Of a stretch of DNA of 37,205 nt, positions 20,981 to 29,670 are shown in pieces. Each line of letters begins with the position of its first letter. The stretch's first letter is position 1. The notes under the pieces were generated by a model. The model searched no databases. It saw nothing but the letters and a program-made list of their open reading frames with translations, and had not been told where the DNA came from. Position numbers and translations under genes: made by a program. Source of the stretch: Hyphomicrobiales bacterium (GTDB lineage: Bacteria > Pseudomonadota > Alphaproteobacteria > Rhizobiales > Rhizobiaceae); contig PAPH01000054.1 of the NCBI GenBank assembly GCA_002709005.1, forward strand, positions 1 through 37,205, given 5' to 3'.

Positions 20981-22249
20981 TCAGCCGGGCGGGGTTTTCT
21001 TGCTGAACAGTGTCTTGCGGGCGACCAGTCCAAGCGTCGAACCCTGCACCACGATGCTGAATAGCACCACGGCATAGGTTGCTGCGAGGATAGCCGACTT
21101 GGCAGGACTTTCCGGCAAGGCGAGCGCCAGGGCCACGGATATGCCGCCCCGGATCCCGGCCCAGGTGAGAAACGGGACATTGCGGTAGGAAATCAGCTCG
21201 CTGAAGGTGAAGACCAGGGCCGGAAACCAGACGGCGAAAAGCCGGGCGAGAAGAATGATGGGAATGCTGATGGCCGCCACCATCATCGCGGTGCCGTCAA
21301 ACTGCAGCACCAGCACCTCCAGACCGATAAGCAGGAACAGAACCGAATTCAGGATTTCGTCGATCAGGGTCCACAGACCGAACACATAGGTCTGGGTCCG
21401 GTCGCTCATGGCGTGGCGCGGTCCGTGATAGCCGATGAGCAGGCCCGCTGCGACCACGGCCAGTGGACCGCTGACATGCAGACGCTGGGCGATGGCATAG
21501 GTGGCCGTGACCAATGCCAGCGAAATCAGTACCTCCACCGCATAGTCGTCGATCAGTCGCATGGCCGAATAGGCGACGAAGCCCGTGACGACGCCCAGCA
21601 AAAGCCCGCCTCCCGCCTCCACCACCAGCAATTCGCCGATGGCGGACACGGTTGTGCGCTCGCCGGTATCGCCGGTCGCAAACAGCAGCAGGATCGTCAC
21701 GAGAACGATCCCTATGCCGTCATTGAACAGGGATTCGCCCTGCATCTCGACTTCTATAGTGGCGGGCACCTCGACATTTTTTAGGACTGCGAGAACGGCC
21801 ACGGGATCGGTGGGACTGATCAGGGCCCCGAAGACCAGCGCCCACGGGAGCGACATCGGCTGGCCGAAAAGCCGTGCTGCGAGCCAGAACCCGATGCCGA
21901 CGATCGCGGCGGAGACGATCGTCCCGAAGGTGGCAAGGATCGCGACGGGCACCGCTCTTTCGCGCAGACGGCCCAGATCGACGTGGAGCGCGCCCGCAAA
22001 CAGCAGGAAGGCCAGCATGCCATCCATCACGAGGGCGGTGAAATCGATCTGCGAGAGAGCATTGGTCATAGCGTCAAACAGATGCCGTTCCGGAACGGCG
22101 GCATCGATGGCGACAAGGATCAGCGAGGCGGTGACGCTCATCACCAGCAGTCCGATGGTGTGCGGCATCGGCAGATACTTGTGATTGATCCAGCCGAGCG
22201 TGGCCGACAGCGTCAGCAGCAGGGCCGAAACTTCAAATATCGACAGCAT
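20981..22249 (-). CDS. Na+/H+ antiporter of the CPA1/NhaP type
   Basis: A 422-residue inner-membrane protein with about twelve hydrophobic segments, of the monovalent cation:proton antiporter-1 family. Signature parts are FGALISPTDPVAVLAVLK (the TDPVA stretch), EMQGESLFNDGIGIVL (the conserved acidic ion-binding ND region) and TWAGIRGGISVALALALP near residue 375. The CPA1 C-terminal cytoplasmic regulatory tail is absent, so this is a short form. It would exchange sodium or potassium for protons in pH and salt homeostasis. The ATG at 22249 is chosen because AGGAG lies eight bases upstream; an earlier in-frame GTG is less likely. It is divergent from the DUF421 gene. Confidence 0.9.
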   Translation of the reverse strand: MLSIFEVSALLLTLSATLGWINHKYLPMPHTIGLLVMSVTASLILVAIDAAVPERHLFDAMTNALSQIDFTALVMDGMLAFLLFAGALHVDLGRLRERAVPVAILATFGTIVSAAIVGIGFWLAARLFGQPMSLPWALVFGALISPTDPVAVLAVLKNVEVPATIEVEMQGESLFNDGIGIVLVTILLLFATGDTGERTTVSAIGELLVVEAGGGLLLGVVTGFVAYSAMRLIDDYAVEVLISLALVTATYAIAQRLHVSGPLAVVAAGLLIGYHGPRHAMSDRTQTYVFGLWTLIDEILNSVLFLLIGLEVLVLQFDGTAMMVAAISIPIILLARLFAVWFPALVFTFSELISYRNVPFLTWAGIRGGISVALALALPESPAKSAILAATYAVVLFSIVVQGSTLGLVARKTLFSKKTPPG

Positions 22250-22425
22250 GGTCCGAGCTCCTGGCTCTGGCGGTGAAGCGGGCACCGCCGGCGGCGTTCG
22301 TTAAAGGGCGGATCCGCGACGTCACCAGCGCCGTCACTCGGTGCTGCGCGCGCAAAAGATTTTGACGGCTGCCGGAGCTTTCCGGGTCGCCATGACGTTC
22401 TCGATGGAGAGGCTGGAGGTTCGAA

Positions 22426-22869
22426 ATGATATTTGGTACATGGACGGGCGTTGCACGTATCCTCTCTACAGGCGCCGTGGCGTATCTGTCCCTCGTCCGC
22501 GTTTTGCGAATTCCCGGCAAACGGAGACTGTTGGAACTCAAGGCCTTCGATCTGGCCGTCACGGTCGCACTCGGCTCCGTCCTCGTCACCGTAATTCTCA
22601 GCCGTTCGGTTCCACGCGTGGATGGAATTGCGGCACTCGCCTTGCTCATTGCTTTGCAGTTCATCATCGCGTGGATGTCCGTTCGGGTTGGCTATTTCGG
22701 CGATCTCGACAAAAGCGAACCGAGGGTCGTGTTCAGCAAAGGCGCCTGTACTCGCGGCGAACGACGCAGACAGATACTGACCGAGGATGAAATTCTCGCC
22801 GCTTTCCGCAGCTCCGGCCATGGGCGTAAGCAGACGGTTGATGCCGTGATACTGGAAACGAACGGATAG
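22426..22869 (+). CDS. DUF421 (YetF-like) membrane protein
   Basis: A 147-residue membrane protein of the DUF421/YetF family. Three membrane segments occupy roughly residues 8-25, 43-60 and 68-88. The conserved GKRRLLELKAFDLAVTVALGSVL stretch matches the family pattern GKR..L..L..FD..V..ALGS. A short soluble C-terminal domain follows, in which ILTEDEILAAFRSSG resembles the EDEL.A.LR motif. The family is of unknown function and has been linked to spore or stress physiology in other bacteria. GGAGG precedes the ATG at 22426. It is divergent from the antiporter and followed by a desaturase gene on the same strand. The C-terminal domain is on the short side. Confidence 0.85.
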   Translation: MIFGTWTGVARILSTGAVAYLSLVRVLRIPGKRRLLELKAFDLAVTVALGSVLVTVILSRSVPRVDGIAALALLIALQFIIAWMSVRVGYFGDLDKSEPRVVFSKGACTRGERRRQILTEDEILAAFRSSGHGRKQTVDAVILETNG

Positions 22870-22989
22870 CGGAGTGTCCTGACGAAACGAGCGGCATCCG
22901 TGTCTTGTTCCGCTGCGAACTGGACAAGCCGCACCCTGTTTTGAACCGGCGCTCAAAGCCCGGTCGCAAATGAAAGACACCAAGCAACG

Positions 22990-24018
22990 ATGAAAACGAT
23001 CGAACCCTCATGCGCGGGAAGCGGCGCCAGCGAAAAGCAATGGCTGAAAATCCTCTCGGGCTATCGAACACCGGATCGCCGGCGGAGCTTTCGCGAACTC
23101 GCCATCACGCTGACGGCCTTCGTGCTGCTGTGGGTCGCGTGCTGGGCCGCCGTCCATCATGGCTACTGGTTCGGCCTGATCCTCGCGGTACCGGCGGCGG
23201 GCTTTCTGCTGCGGCTCTTCATGCTGCAGCATGACTGCGGCCACGGCGCCTTTTTCGGCAGGCGGCGCTGGGACGACTGGACAGGCCGCGCCATCGGCGT
23301 CCTCACACTCACCCCTTATGACTACTGGCGGCGCGCCCATGCCGAACACCATGCGTCGGCAGGCAATCTGGACGAACGCGGCGTGGGCGACATCACCACG
23401 CTGACGCTCGGCGAGTATCGGGCGCTATCGCCGCGTGGAAAACTCGGCTACCGCCTGTACCGGCACCCGCTGGTGATGTTCGGCTTCGGGCCTGCCTTCC
23501 TGTTCCTGCTCAAGCAGCGCCTGCCCTTCGGCATGATGCGGTCGGGCGCACTGCCCTGGATATCGACCATGGCGACAAATGCTGCGGTCGCGGTGCTGGC
23601 TGCAGCGCTCATTTGGTGGATCGGCCTCGTACCCTTCCTCGTCGTGCATCTGCCGATCGTGCTGCTTGCCGGATCGGCCGGAGTCTGGCTCTTTTATGTC
23701 CAGCATCAGTTCGAGGAGACGCATTGGTCGAAGCCGCCCGAATGGACCTTCTCGTACGCAGCCATGCACGGCGCCTCCCATTACGACCTGCCGGCGCCGC
23801 TGCGCTGGATTACGGGCAATATCGGCATGCACCACATCCATCACCTCTCCAGTCGCGTGCCCTTCTATCGGTTGCCAGAGGTGTTGCGCGATCACCCCGA
23901 ACTCGCCGACATCGGCCGCATCACGCTTTTCCAAAGCCTTGGGTGTGTGAAGCTCGTTCTCTGGGACGAAAGCGCAGAGCGCCTGATTTCCCTGCGAGAG
24001 GCAGAGGCCCGACTGTGA
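22990..24018 (+). CDS. Membrane fatty acid desaturase (omega-6/delta-12 type)
   Basis: A 342-residue integral membrane diiron desaturase. All three histidine boxes are present: HDCGH (residues 81-85), HAEHH (117-121) and HHIHH (about 277-281), the last followed by SSRVPFYRLPEVL as in delta-12 desaturases. Four or more membrane segments surround the boxes. The enzyme introduces double bases into membrane lipid acyl chains or related compounds, and in bacteria often responds to cold or salt. It follows the DUF421 gene by 120 bases and may be co-transcribed with it. The ATG at 22990 has only a weak AAGCAACG upstream. A carotenoid or other lipid substrate cannot be excluded. Confidence 0.9.
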   Translation: MKTIEPSCAGSGASEKQWLKILSGYRTPDRRRSFRELAITLTAFVLLWVACWAAVHHGYWFGLILAVPAAGFLLRLFMLQHDCGHGAFFGRRRWDDWTGRAIGVLTLTPYDYWRRAHAEHHASAGNLDERGVGDITTLTLGEYRALSPRGKLGYRLYRHPLVMFGFGPAFLFLLKQRLPFGMMRSGALPWISTMATNAAVAVLAAALIWWIGLVPFLVVHLPIVLLAGSAGVWLFYVQHQFEETHWSKPPEWTFSYAAMHGASHYDLPAPLRWITGNIGMHHIHHLSSRVPFYRLPEVLRDHPELADIGRITLFQSLGCVKLVLWDESAERLISLREAEARL

Positions 24019-24166
24019 ACTTGTCAGGTGTCACACCTGAGCTGCGACCACTCAATAGCCCCTCGAATTGAAGACACCTTCTTGCCTGTAAACGAGGCAG
24101 GAAAATCCACCATGAGCAAATCGAACTTCAGGCACGGTTTCACCCGACGCCGTGCGTCAGATCACG
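24019..24166. other. Intergenic region after the desaturase gene
   Basis: Contains a 15-base near-palindrome CAGGTGTCACACCTG (24025-24039) directly after the desaturase stop, and a 30-codon open frame starting at 24112 that runs into the terminator stem. Neither can be assigned a function. The small frame has an AGGAAA stretch upstream but no recognisable product. Confidence 0.3.
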
Positions 24167-24203
24167 CAAGAAGCCCCGACGTTCTTTTGCTCGGGGCTTC
24201 TTG
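24167..24203. terminator. Bidirectional terminator between desaturase and apiose genes
   Basis: A perfect 13-bp stem, CAAGAAGCCCCGA (24167-24179) and TCGGGGCTTCTTG (24191-24203), with an 11-base T-rich loop lies between the convergent desaturase gene and the kinase that ends the apiose operon. The AAGAAG and CTTCTT flanks give a short U-rich tail in both directions. Confidence 0.75.
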
Positions 24204-24297
24204 ATTGAGACACTGTTGATTTGATTGCGGGGATTGCGCGAGGACTTGTGCCTCACGTTCATGATGGACACAGCACCCCGGCGGCACCCTTTGCCGA

Positions 24298-25653
24298 TCA
24301 TTCCGACAGGCCGTCGGCTACACTGGTAAAAATGTCCCTGGGGCCCATCTGACCACCTTTCAGCATGATCTCGATGCCGTCGAGCGAATTGCCGGCATGG
24401 AGCAGGAAGAGGGAAGAACCAGGCGCAAAACGGATGACGGGCGTCACCGCATAGCCGTCGAGCGCATCCATGATGCGGCCCGATGTATCCCCGCCCGCCA
24501 CCACCGCTCGCCGGAGCCCCGTGGCTGCGAGGGTCGCCGACAGGCATTGGCCCAGCGCGTCGCCCAGCTTGCGGTAACACGCATTTCGTCGTCCCGCAGA
24601 CTGTTCCGCATGGGCGTTGAACGCGGCGACCGCGGGGTCGTCGGGGCCGAGCGCGGTGAAGAGCAGCGGATTGGCGCCGCTCGCAGCGATCTCCGCTGCC
24701 TTGGCGACAACGCTTTCGATTTCGGCCTCGCATGTCTGCTTCGAGGCAATCAGCGCTACGGCATCGAGCCGTTGGGACACGAAGCCGTTGGCTTGCGCAT
24801 GCACCATCTGGTCGCGGGTCGTCGGACTGACGGAACCGGAAATCACCACCGTTTGACGTCTTCCGATTTGAGCGCGGGGCGGTTCCTCCGGCAACAGACC
24901 CTGTGCTCGCCACCAGAGGACCAGCGCCATCTGGATACCCTGGGACCCGAAGACGAAGCGGCGGTCCTTGCGCCCTTCCCATATCAGCCGCCCGACATCG
25001 CGCATGTGGTCGTCGGTACAGGCATCCATCCCGACAAGCCCCTCCGGCCAGGGCATCTCCACGTCATCGAGCGTGGTCATGTCGCGGTTGTGGAGCGGCA
25101 GATCCGTCTGCCGGGCAAGGTGAAGACGGATGTCGGCCTCGTCCATTGGGGTCACCGGATGGCGGGTCATCACCGGATGCCGGTCGAGGCGATGGATCGC
25201 ACCGTCCGGCCCGGTCGCGTAGACCGACCCGAAAGCCTGATACCGCCCCATCCAGGGCGCGGCGACGATGCACGGAATGGAGCCCTGCGCGAAGCGGCGC
25301 GCGGCAATTTCCGCGGCTCTTCCGATGGAGCCGGTTTCCGGCGAGGAATCGAGCGTCGAGCAGATCTTGTAGGCGAGGATCTCCGCGCCCGTTTCGTCAA
25401 GCCGGTCGTAGATCGGCGGCAGATGCTCATCCATCCAGTCCGGCGTTTCGGCACGTGCGGTTCCGGCATAGCCGATTGCAGCGACCTCCGAAAAGCGCGC
25501 CTTTTCCGCCTCGCTCGGCTCTCTCAGGAAGACGACGCCCGGAAGGCCCGCGGAATCGAGAACCTCAAGCACCGCCAGTGTCCCGGTGAAATCGTCGCCA
25601 TACCAGGCGACCAGAGGCCGGCCGCCCGGAGACCAGAGCGCCGGCGCCGTCAC
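24298..25653 (-). CDS. oiaK: Four-carbon acid sugar kinase family protein, probable 3-oxo-isoapionate kinase
   Basis: A 451-residue kinase of the former DUF1537 family. The N-terminal domain has the substrate motif AWYGDDFTG (about residues 16-24), and the C-terminal ATP-binding domain has VAGGDTSGRIMDAL (about 384-397) and FAPGSSLFLL. Members phosphorylate tetronates and related acid sugars. Next to a RuBisCO-like protein and apiose-type enzymes the best fit is OiaK, which phosphorylates 3-oxo-isoapionate at position 4. The GTG start overlaps the stop of the RuBisCO-like gene by four bases (GTGA), so translation is coupled. It is the last gene of the minus-strand apiose arm. A kinase for another branched acid sugar is the main alternative. 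Confidence 0.8.
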   Translation of the reverse strand: MTAPALWSPGGRPLVAWYGDDFTGTLAVLEVLDSAGLPGVVFLREPSEAEKARFSEVAAIGYAGTARAETPDWMDEHLPPIYDRLDETGAEILAYKICSTLDSSPETGSIGRAAEIAARRFAQGSIPCIVAAPWMGRYQAFGSVYATGPDGAIHRLDRHPVMTRHPVTPMDEADIRLHLARQTDLPLHNRDMTTLDDVEMPWPEGLVGMDACTDDHMRDVGRLIWEGRKDRRFVFGSQGIQMALVLWWRAQGLLPEEPPRAQIGRRQTVVISGSVSPTTRDQMVHAQANGFVSQRLDAVALIASKQTCEAEIESVVAKAAEIAASGANPLLFTALGPDDPAVAAFNAHAEQSAGRRNACYRKLGDALGQCLSATLAATGLRRAVVAGGDTSGRIMDALDGYAVTPVIRFAPGSSLFLLHAGNSLDGIEIMLKGGQMGPRDIFTSVADGLSE

Positions 25654-26825
25654 AGGACGGCGTCCCAGGCGGCACGCATCGCCGCCACGCCCGCCGCCGG
25701 ACCGTCCGGATGGCCGAGAATGCCGCCACCGGCTGCGTGGATCAGGTCGGGCGTGCCGACTGCGGCATAGGTTTGGGGTACCTGCGCAGGCGTCTGCCCG
25801 GAGGAGAAGACCGGCATGCAGATCGCGGGTTTCGACGATGTGACCGGGTCAGCGCAGGAGCGCGCCGAGCGGATGACGCTGTCATTGTCCTCACAGAACT
25901 TGTTGTCGATGCCGTTGACGTGGATATGGTCGGCGCCAGCCAGCCGCCAGAGCTTCGACCAGGCCGGAAAGGACCAGCCGAGTGCGGGATGACGAGTGAG
26001 CGCGCCCCAGCCGGCGCGATGGGCATGGACGGGCAACTGGCTGTGATCGGCGAGCGCCTGGAAACCGGTCAGACCCACCGCGTTGAGGCAGGCCATGACG
26101 CAGGTACCGCCTGCCTCCAGCACGTGATCGTGCCGGCGGCGCATTTCGTCGACCGTGCCGGTGAGATTGAAGGCGTACATCACCATTTTTCCGGACCTTT
26201 CGGCATGGGCGCGCAACCGGGCCATGACCGCATCGACGCGGTCGTTGAACGGACAGGACGGACCGTCGGCCTGCAGTTCGTCGTCCTTGATGAAGTCGAG
26301 ACCGGCTTCTGCCAACATCTGCGCCATGTCGGCGGTGTCCTCCGCCGTCAGGCCGACCGACGGCTTGACGATCGTGCCGATCAGCGGACGGCCCTCAACC
26401 CCTGTCAGCTGGCGCGTGCCCTCGATACCGAAGCGCGGACCGGGACCGGCGTCGGAAAAGGAATCAGGCAGCCGGATATCGTCGAGACGAAGCCCGGAGA
26501 AATCCTTCAGTTCGAACAGATTGCCCGCCACCACGATGGAGAGGTGCGGAAGCGACGGCCCGATCGTCTCGAAGGGCCAGGACAGCGTGACCTTGGCCCG
26601 CGTGTAGCGCTCGCCAGGCCGGGCGCCGGGCAAGGCGGCAATATCGCTGTCACCGAGCAACTCGACCGCCTCGACACGGGCGGCGGCGCGCGCCTTGAGC
26701 TCGGGCGTCTCGCCGGGCACGGAGACGAAAGTGCCGGAGGACTGCTCGCCCGCCATCACTTCGGCGACCTTTCGAGGATCGCCGGCCGTCTCGATCAGAT
26801 AGTCGGCTTCGACGCGGGTGATCAT
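25650..26825 (-). CDS. RuBisCO-like protein, probable 3-oxo-isoapionate-4-phosphate decarboxylase or transcarboxylase (OiaX/OiaT type)
   Basis: A 391-residue RuBisCO large-subunit-like protein. Catalytic positions of the superfamily are kept: Lys154 in TIVKPSVG, the carbamylatable Lys180 with Asp182 and Glu183 in FIKDDE, His269 and Arg270 in HAHRAGWG, Lys309 in the loop-6 region NGIDNKFCED, and the phosphate-binding GGGILGHPDG near residue 367. It is not a carboxylase in this setting: there is no small subunit or phosphoribulokinase. Two RuBisCO-like enzymes act on 3-oxo-isoapionate-4-phosphate. OiaX decarboxylates it to L-erythrulose-1-phosphate and OiaT cleaves it to 3-phosphoglycerate and glycolate; sequence by eye does not separate them. 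The ATG at 26825 overlaps the upstream stop in ATGA. A longer in-frame extension upstream is not protein-like. Confidence 0.85.
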   Translation of the reverse strand: MITRVEADYLIETAGDPRKVAEVMAGEQSSGTFVSVPGETPELKARAAARVEAVELLGDSDIAALPGARPGERYTRAKVTLSWPFETIGPSLPHLSIVVAGNLFELKDFSGLRLDDIRLPDSFSDAGPGPRFGIEGTRQLTGVEGRPLIGTIVKPSVGLTAEDTADMAQMLAEAGLDFIKDDELQADGPSCPFNDRVDAVMARLRAHAERSGKMVMYAFNLTGTVDEMRRRHDHVLEAGGTCVMACLNAVGLTGFQALADHSQLPVHAHRAGWGALTRHPALGWSFPAWSKLWRLAGADHIHVNGIDNKFCEDNDSVIRSARSCADPVTSSKPAICMPVFSSGQTPAQVPQTYAAVGTPDLIHAAGGGILGHPDGPAAGVAAMRAAWDAVL

Positions 26826-27865
26826 GTCTCGCTCCAGTTCGTCATGTCGATGGTGATGCCGTTTCCAGCGGCCTCGTAGGCCGCCAGCGCGAGCGCCAGG
26901 GTATGAAGATTGTCGGCGCCGGACGGCCGGCCATCGATCCGTCCAGACATCACCTCGATCGCGTGCTCCTGGAAACGGATGACGCTGTCCTGCACGAAGT
27001 GCCAGGGCGCCTCGCCCCAGGCGGGAATCTCCGGCGCGGCATCGATGCGCTCGAGATGCCCCGGCGTGTGCAGCTGGATAATGCCTTCGGCATCGAGCGA
27101 CAGCGATCCCCTCGGGCCCTCGATCCAGGCAACCGTGCGGGGAAAGGGATCGGGTTCGACCACGGACTGGAAGGAACAGTCGCAGACCGAGGTTGCGCCC
27201 GAAACATGGGCGATGAGCGAGGTAAAGGCATCCTCGCCCTTCACCTTCGGATTGAGCCGCTGCGTCGTGCATGACAGCCGCTTCGCCTCACCCATGAAAT
27301 GGCGCGCCAGATCGAAGAGGTGAAGACCCACATCCATGATCGTGAAGCGCTCGATCTCGGCGAGATACGGCTGGTTGACGTAGTTGTCATACCCGTGACG
27401 GAAGGAGAAACGGGCGAAATGCGGTACGCCGATCCGACCCTCGTCAATCATCGACTTGAGGTCGACAAAGGGTTTCTGCCAGCGGAAATTCTCATGAATG
27501 ATGAGCGATGCACCCGCCGCCTGGGCCGCCGCGACCATGGCTTCCGCATCGGCGAGGTTCTCCGCGAAGGGCTTCTGGCAGATCACCGTCTTCGCATGAC
27601 GGACGGCCAGTTCCACCAGCGGCCGGTGGGAGGCCGCGGTGGTGGCGATATCGACGAAATCGACCGTCTCGGCGGCGAGCATCTCCCCGGCATCTGCGTA
27701 GGCTTTCGCGATCCCGAACTTTTCCGCCATCGCCCGTGCCCGGTCCTCGTCGCGATCGCAGACCGCCACGATTTCCGCGCCGGGCAGATCGCGCCAGCCG
27801 TTCATGTGATTGTGGGAGAAGAAGCCGCAGCCGATCAGCGCGCCCCTGTATGTGGTTCCGGTCAA
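26822..27865 (-). CDS. apsD: Gfo/Idh/MocA oxidoreductase, probable D-apiose dehydrogenase
   Basis: A 347-residue NAD(P)-dependent dehydrogenase. The N-terminal Rossmann fold has ALIGCGFFSHNHM (about residues 9-21). The catalytic Lys is in ICQKPFA (the EKP-like motif, about residue 98), and the C-terminal domain has IMDVGLHLFDLARHF, with Asp and His of the active site. In this cluster it should oxidise D-apiose to D-apionolactone. It starts with TTG at 27865, which overlaps the lactonase stop (TTGA); AGGAG lies nine bases upstream, supporting the unusual start. The downstream RuBisCO-like gene overlaps it by four bases. The family is broad, so the substrate assignment depends on the neighbours. 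Confidence 0.82.
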   Translation of the reverse strand: MTGTTYRGALIGCGFFSHNHMNGWRDLPGAEIVAVCDRDEDRARAMAEKFGIAKAYADAGEMLAAETVDFVDIATTAASHRPLVELAVRHAKTVICQKPFAENLADAEAMVAAAQAAGASLIIHENFRWQKPFVDLKSMIDEGRIGVPHFARFSFRHGYDNYVNQPYLAEIERFTIMDVGLHLFDLARHFMGEAKRLSCTTQRLNPKVKGEDAFTSLIAHVSGATSVCDCSFQSVVEPDPFPRTVAWIEGPRGSLSLDAEGIIQLHTPGHLERIDAAPEIPAWGEAPWHFVQDSVIRFQEHAIEVMSGRIDGRPSGADNLHTLALALAAYEAAGNGITIDMTNWSET

Positions 27866-29547
27866 CGGATTGTCTCCTCGTCATTGCCGTCGCGGATGAC
27901 CAGAACGGGATCATCCGGATTTTTGCGAACCGTCAGCGACCTTGTGCTGTCGGAAAGAACGCATTCATGCGCGCCGTGGCGAGCCAGCGTCAGCTCGCCT
28001 GTGTCGAATCTGCCCAGCGCTGAAATCAGCCGGGAAAGCGGTGTTGGGTGACCGCGCTCATCCGTCAGCCCGAAGGGACCCGACGGCGCCGCCAGGCAAA
28101 GGCTCTGCACCCCCGCATCCGCCGCCTCGATCACCGCCGCCGCCGCGAAGATCGCGCCGAGCGGGCCCGCATGGCGCGGGTCTCGGTCGGTCATGGTAAT
28201 GTAAGTCCTTGCCGACGGATCGGGTTCGACCAGACCGGGACCATAGGGGTTCGAGCGCATCGGGATGGTGACGAGGCCGAGGCGCTGCGGACGGCTACCC
28301 GAGAGATTTGCCGCGGAGGCGAAGATATCGGGCAGCGCTTCCAGTGTTTCGAGCACCGAGCGATCGTCGGCCGCATGAACGATGGCCGTGGTGGAGTAAG
28401 TCACGAAATCGCCGATACCAGCGGGCGGCGGGCAGCGGTTGAACTCGGTGAAATTGGTCAACATGCCGACGCCGATCCGGCTGCGAGGAAACGCCTGCGC
28501 GGCGATCCTCGCGGTATCCTCGGGACCGGGCGGGTCCGGCCAGGGGCCAGAGGGCTGGAAGCTCTTCATATAGGCAAGCGGCAACGCAACGACCTGTTCA
28601 GGCGTCAGCCCGTGTGCTGCGAGCCGGCTCGCAATGGCTGCGATCTCGCTTTCCGGATCGGCGACGGCGAGTTCGAGGTCGAACGCACCGTCCCTGCCGA
28701 TCACGTCTTTCAGCCTGGCGAAATCCGCATCCGACCATTCGATCTGCGTGCCGGCACGGATGGTGAAGCCGTCTGTGGCCACCGGCGGCTGGGCGAGCCA
28801 CTGCGGTTCCACGGCCAGGCGGATGCCCGGCAACCGTACGCTCTTGGAAGTCTCCCGGACCGCGGGACCGCCCGCCCCCGCATCTCCCGACAGGGTGATG
28901 GTGATCGTCTGGGTGAGATTCGTGCCGGGCGCGATCCTGATCGGCAAAGGCATGGCGAGCGGGCGGCAGTAGGTCTTGTAGCTCGCGTCGCTCCAGTTGC
29001 GCTGATCCTCCATCTCGAAGATCTCGCCCTGGAAACGGAAGTCGGTCTTCACGCCGAAGATGTTGCTCCGCAGGCCAAGGATATCGAAGATCGGCTGCCC
29101 CGGCATGATGGTTTCGGGAAAGCGGACAGCTTCGGTCGTGCCGTCGGAGTGGATCACCTCCACCGGGGTGCCCCGCACCCCTTCAAGCGGATGAAGCACG
29201 CAGAAGCCGGCACGGTTGCTCTCGAACGGCTCGTTGGCCTGCAAGGCGAAACGGGCGACGATTTCGGCGGCATCCCCCTTCTTCACGATTTCGATCGTGA
29301 CCGTCTTCTCCGCATCGATACCGGACAGGCGGCTCACGCACCGCGCCCTCCATCGGTTTCCGGCGGCTTCCACTTCATTGCTGATCACCGCTTCCCCGAC
29401 CGTGCCCCATCCCGCATCGCGAACAGGGGCGCTCAGCCCGCGCAATATCTCCACCCCGTCGAATTTGACCGCGCGGAGGTTTCCCTCGTTCCAGAGAAAT
29501 TCCAGCGCCCCGGCCTGCGTCGCGAGGACGTGCCTTGTCTCTACCAT
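27862..29547 (-). CDS. apnL: Probable D-apionate lactonase
   Basis: A 561-residue protein without recognisable secretion signal. The N-terminal 240 residues are rich in beta strands. A second half has TIM-barrel-like alternation and conserved-looking blocks such as RIGVGMLTNFTEFNRCPP (about residues 351-368) and VTYSTTAIVHAADD (about 374-387), followed by SNPYGPGLVEPDPSAR (about 415-430). Its length, position beside ApsD, RuBisCO-like protein and OiaK genes, and general layout match ApnL, which hydrolyses D-apionolactone to D-apionate. GGAGGAGAC directly precedes the ATG at 29547. It is the first gene of the minus-strand apiose arm. I recognise it mainly by context; the glycosidase-like barrel means a glycan hydrolase is the alternative. 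Confidence 0.72.
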   Translation of the reverse strand: MVETRHVLATQAGALEFLWNEGNLRAVKFDGVEILRGLSAPVRDAGWGTVGEAVISNEVEAAGNRWRARCVSRLSGIDAEKTVTIEIVKKGDAAEIVARFALQANEPFESNRAGFCVLHPLEGVRGTPVEVIHSDGTTEAVRFPETIMPGQPIFDILGLRSNIFGVKTDFRFQGEIFEMEDQRNWSDASYKTYCRPLAMPLPIRIAPGTNLTQTITITLSGDAGAGGPAVRETSKSVRLPGIRLAVEPQWLAQPPVATDGFTIRAGTQIEWSDADFARLKDVIGRDGAFDLELAVADPESEIAAIASRLAAHGLTPEQVVALPLAYMKSFQPSGPWPDPPGPEDTARIAAQAFPRSRIGVGMLTNFTEFNRCPPPAGIGDFVTYSTTAIVHAADDRSVLETLEALPDIFASAANLSGSRPQRLGLVTIPMRSNPYGPGLVEPDPSARTYITMTDRDPRHAGPLGAIFAAAAVIEAADAGVQSLCLAAPSGPFGLTDERGHPTPLSRLISALGRFDTGELTLARHGAHECVLSDSTRSLTVRKNPDDPVLVIRDGNDEETIR

Positions 29548-29670
29548 GTCTCCTCCCCGAATCCGCCGCGGCGGAAAGGCCTTGCATTACTGTTATACTG
29601 GTATACTATCTGCCTCATCGCAAGACTTGCACTCAATCTTATGCCGGTTTTGGCGACCAGGGAGGACGAT
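29548..29670 (+). promoter_or_regulatory. Divergent apiose control region with operator between -35 and -10
   Basis: This 123-base region separates the two arms of the apiose cluster. The palindrome TATAC-TG-GTATA lies at 29594-29605. A plus-strand promoter candidate, TTGCAT (29582-29587) and TACTAT (29604-29609) with a 16-base spacer, places the palindrome inside the promoter, so a bound repressor would block transcription of the transporter genes. Almost the same palindrome, CATAC-TG-GTATG, occurs at 35192-35203 next to the regulator gene. Confidence 0.6.

Noticed and set aside
22374..22399. GGAGC-N17-CGTT before the DUF421 gene, a possible EcfG promoter
   Set aside because: The -35 element differs from GGAAC at a position that is normally invariant, so it is too weak to list as a feature.
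24025..24039. Near-palindrome CAGGTGTCACACCTG after the desaturase gene, considered as a quorum-sensing box
   Set aside because: It is shorter than lux- or tra-type boxes, lies downstream of a gene and not in a promoter, and is more likely a 3' hairpin.
24112..24204. A 30-codon open frame with AGGAAA upstream
   Set aside because: It ends inside the terminator stem and encodes an Arg- and Ser-rich peptide without recognisable relatives; too short to support from sequence alone.
24397..25770. A 457-codon open frame on the plus strand
   Set aside because: Antisense to the OiaK-type kinase gene; no recognisable motif or ribosome binding site.
28048..29670. Long in-frame extension upstream of the apiose binding protein
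   Set aside because: It runs antisense through the lactonase gene. The ATG at 29671 has a strong ribosome binding site and begins a normal signal peptide.
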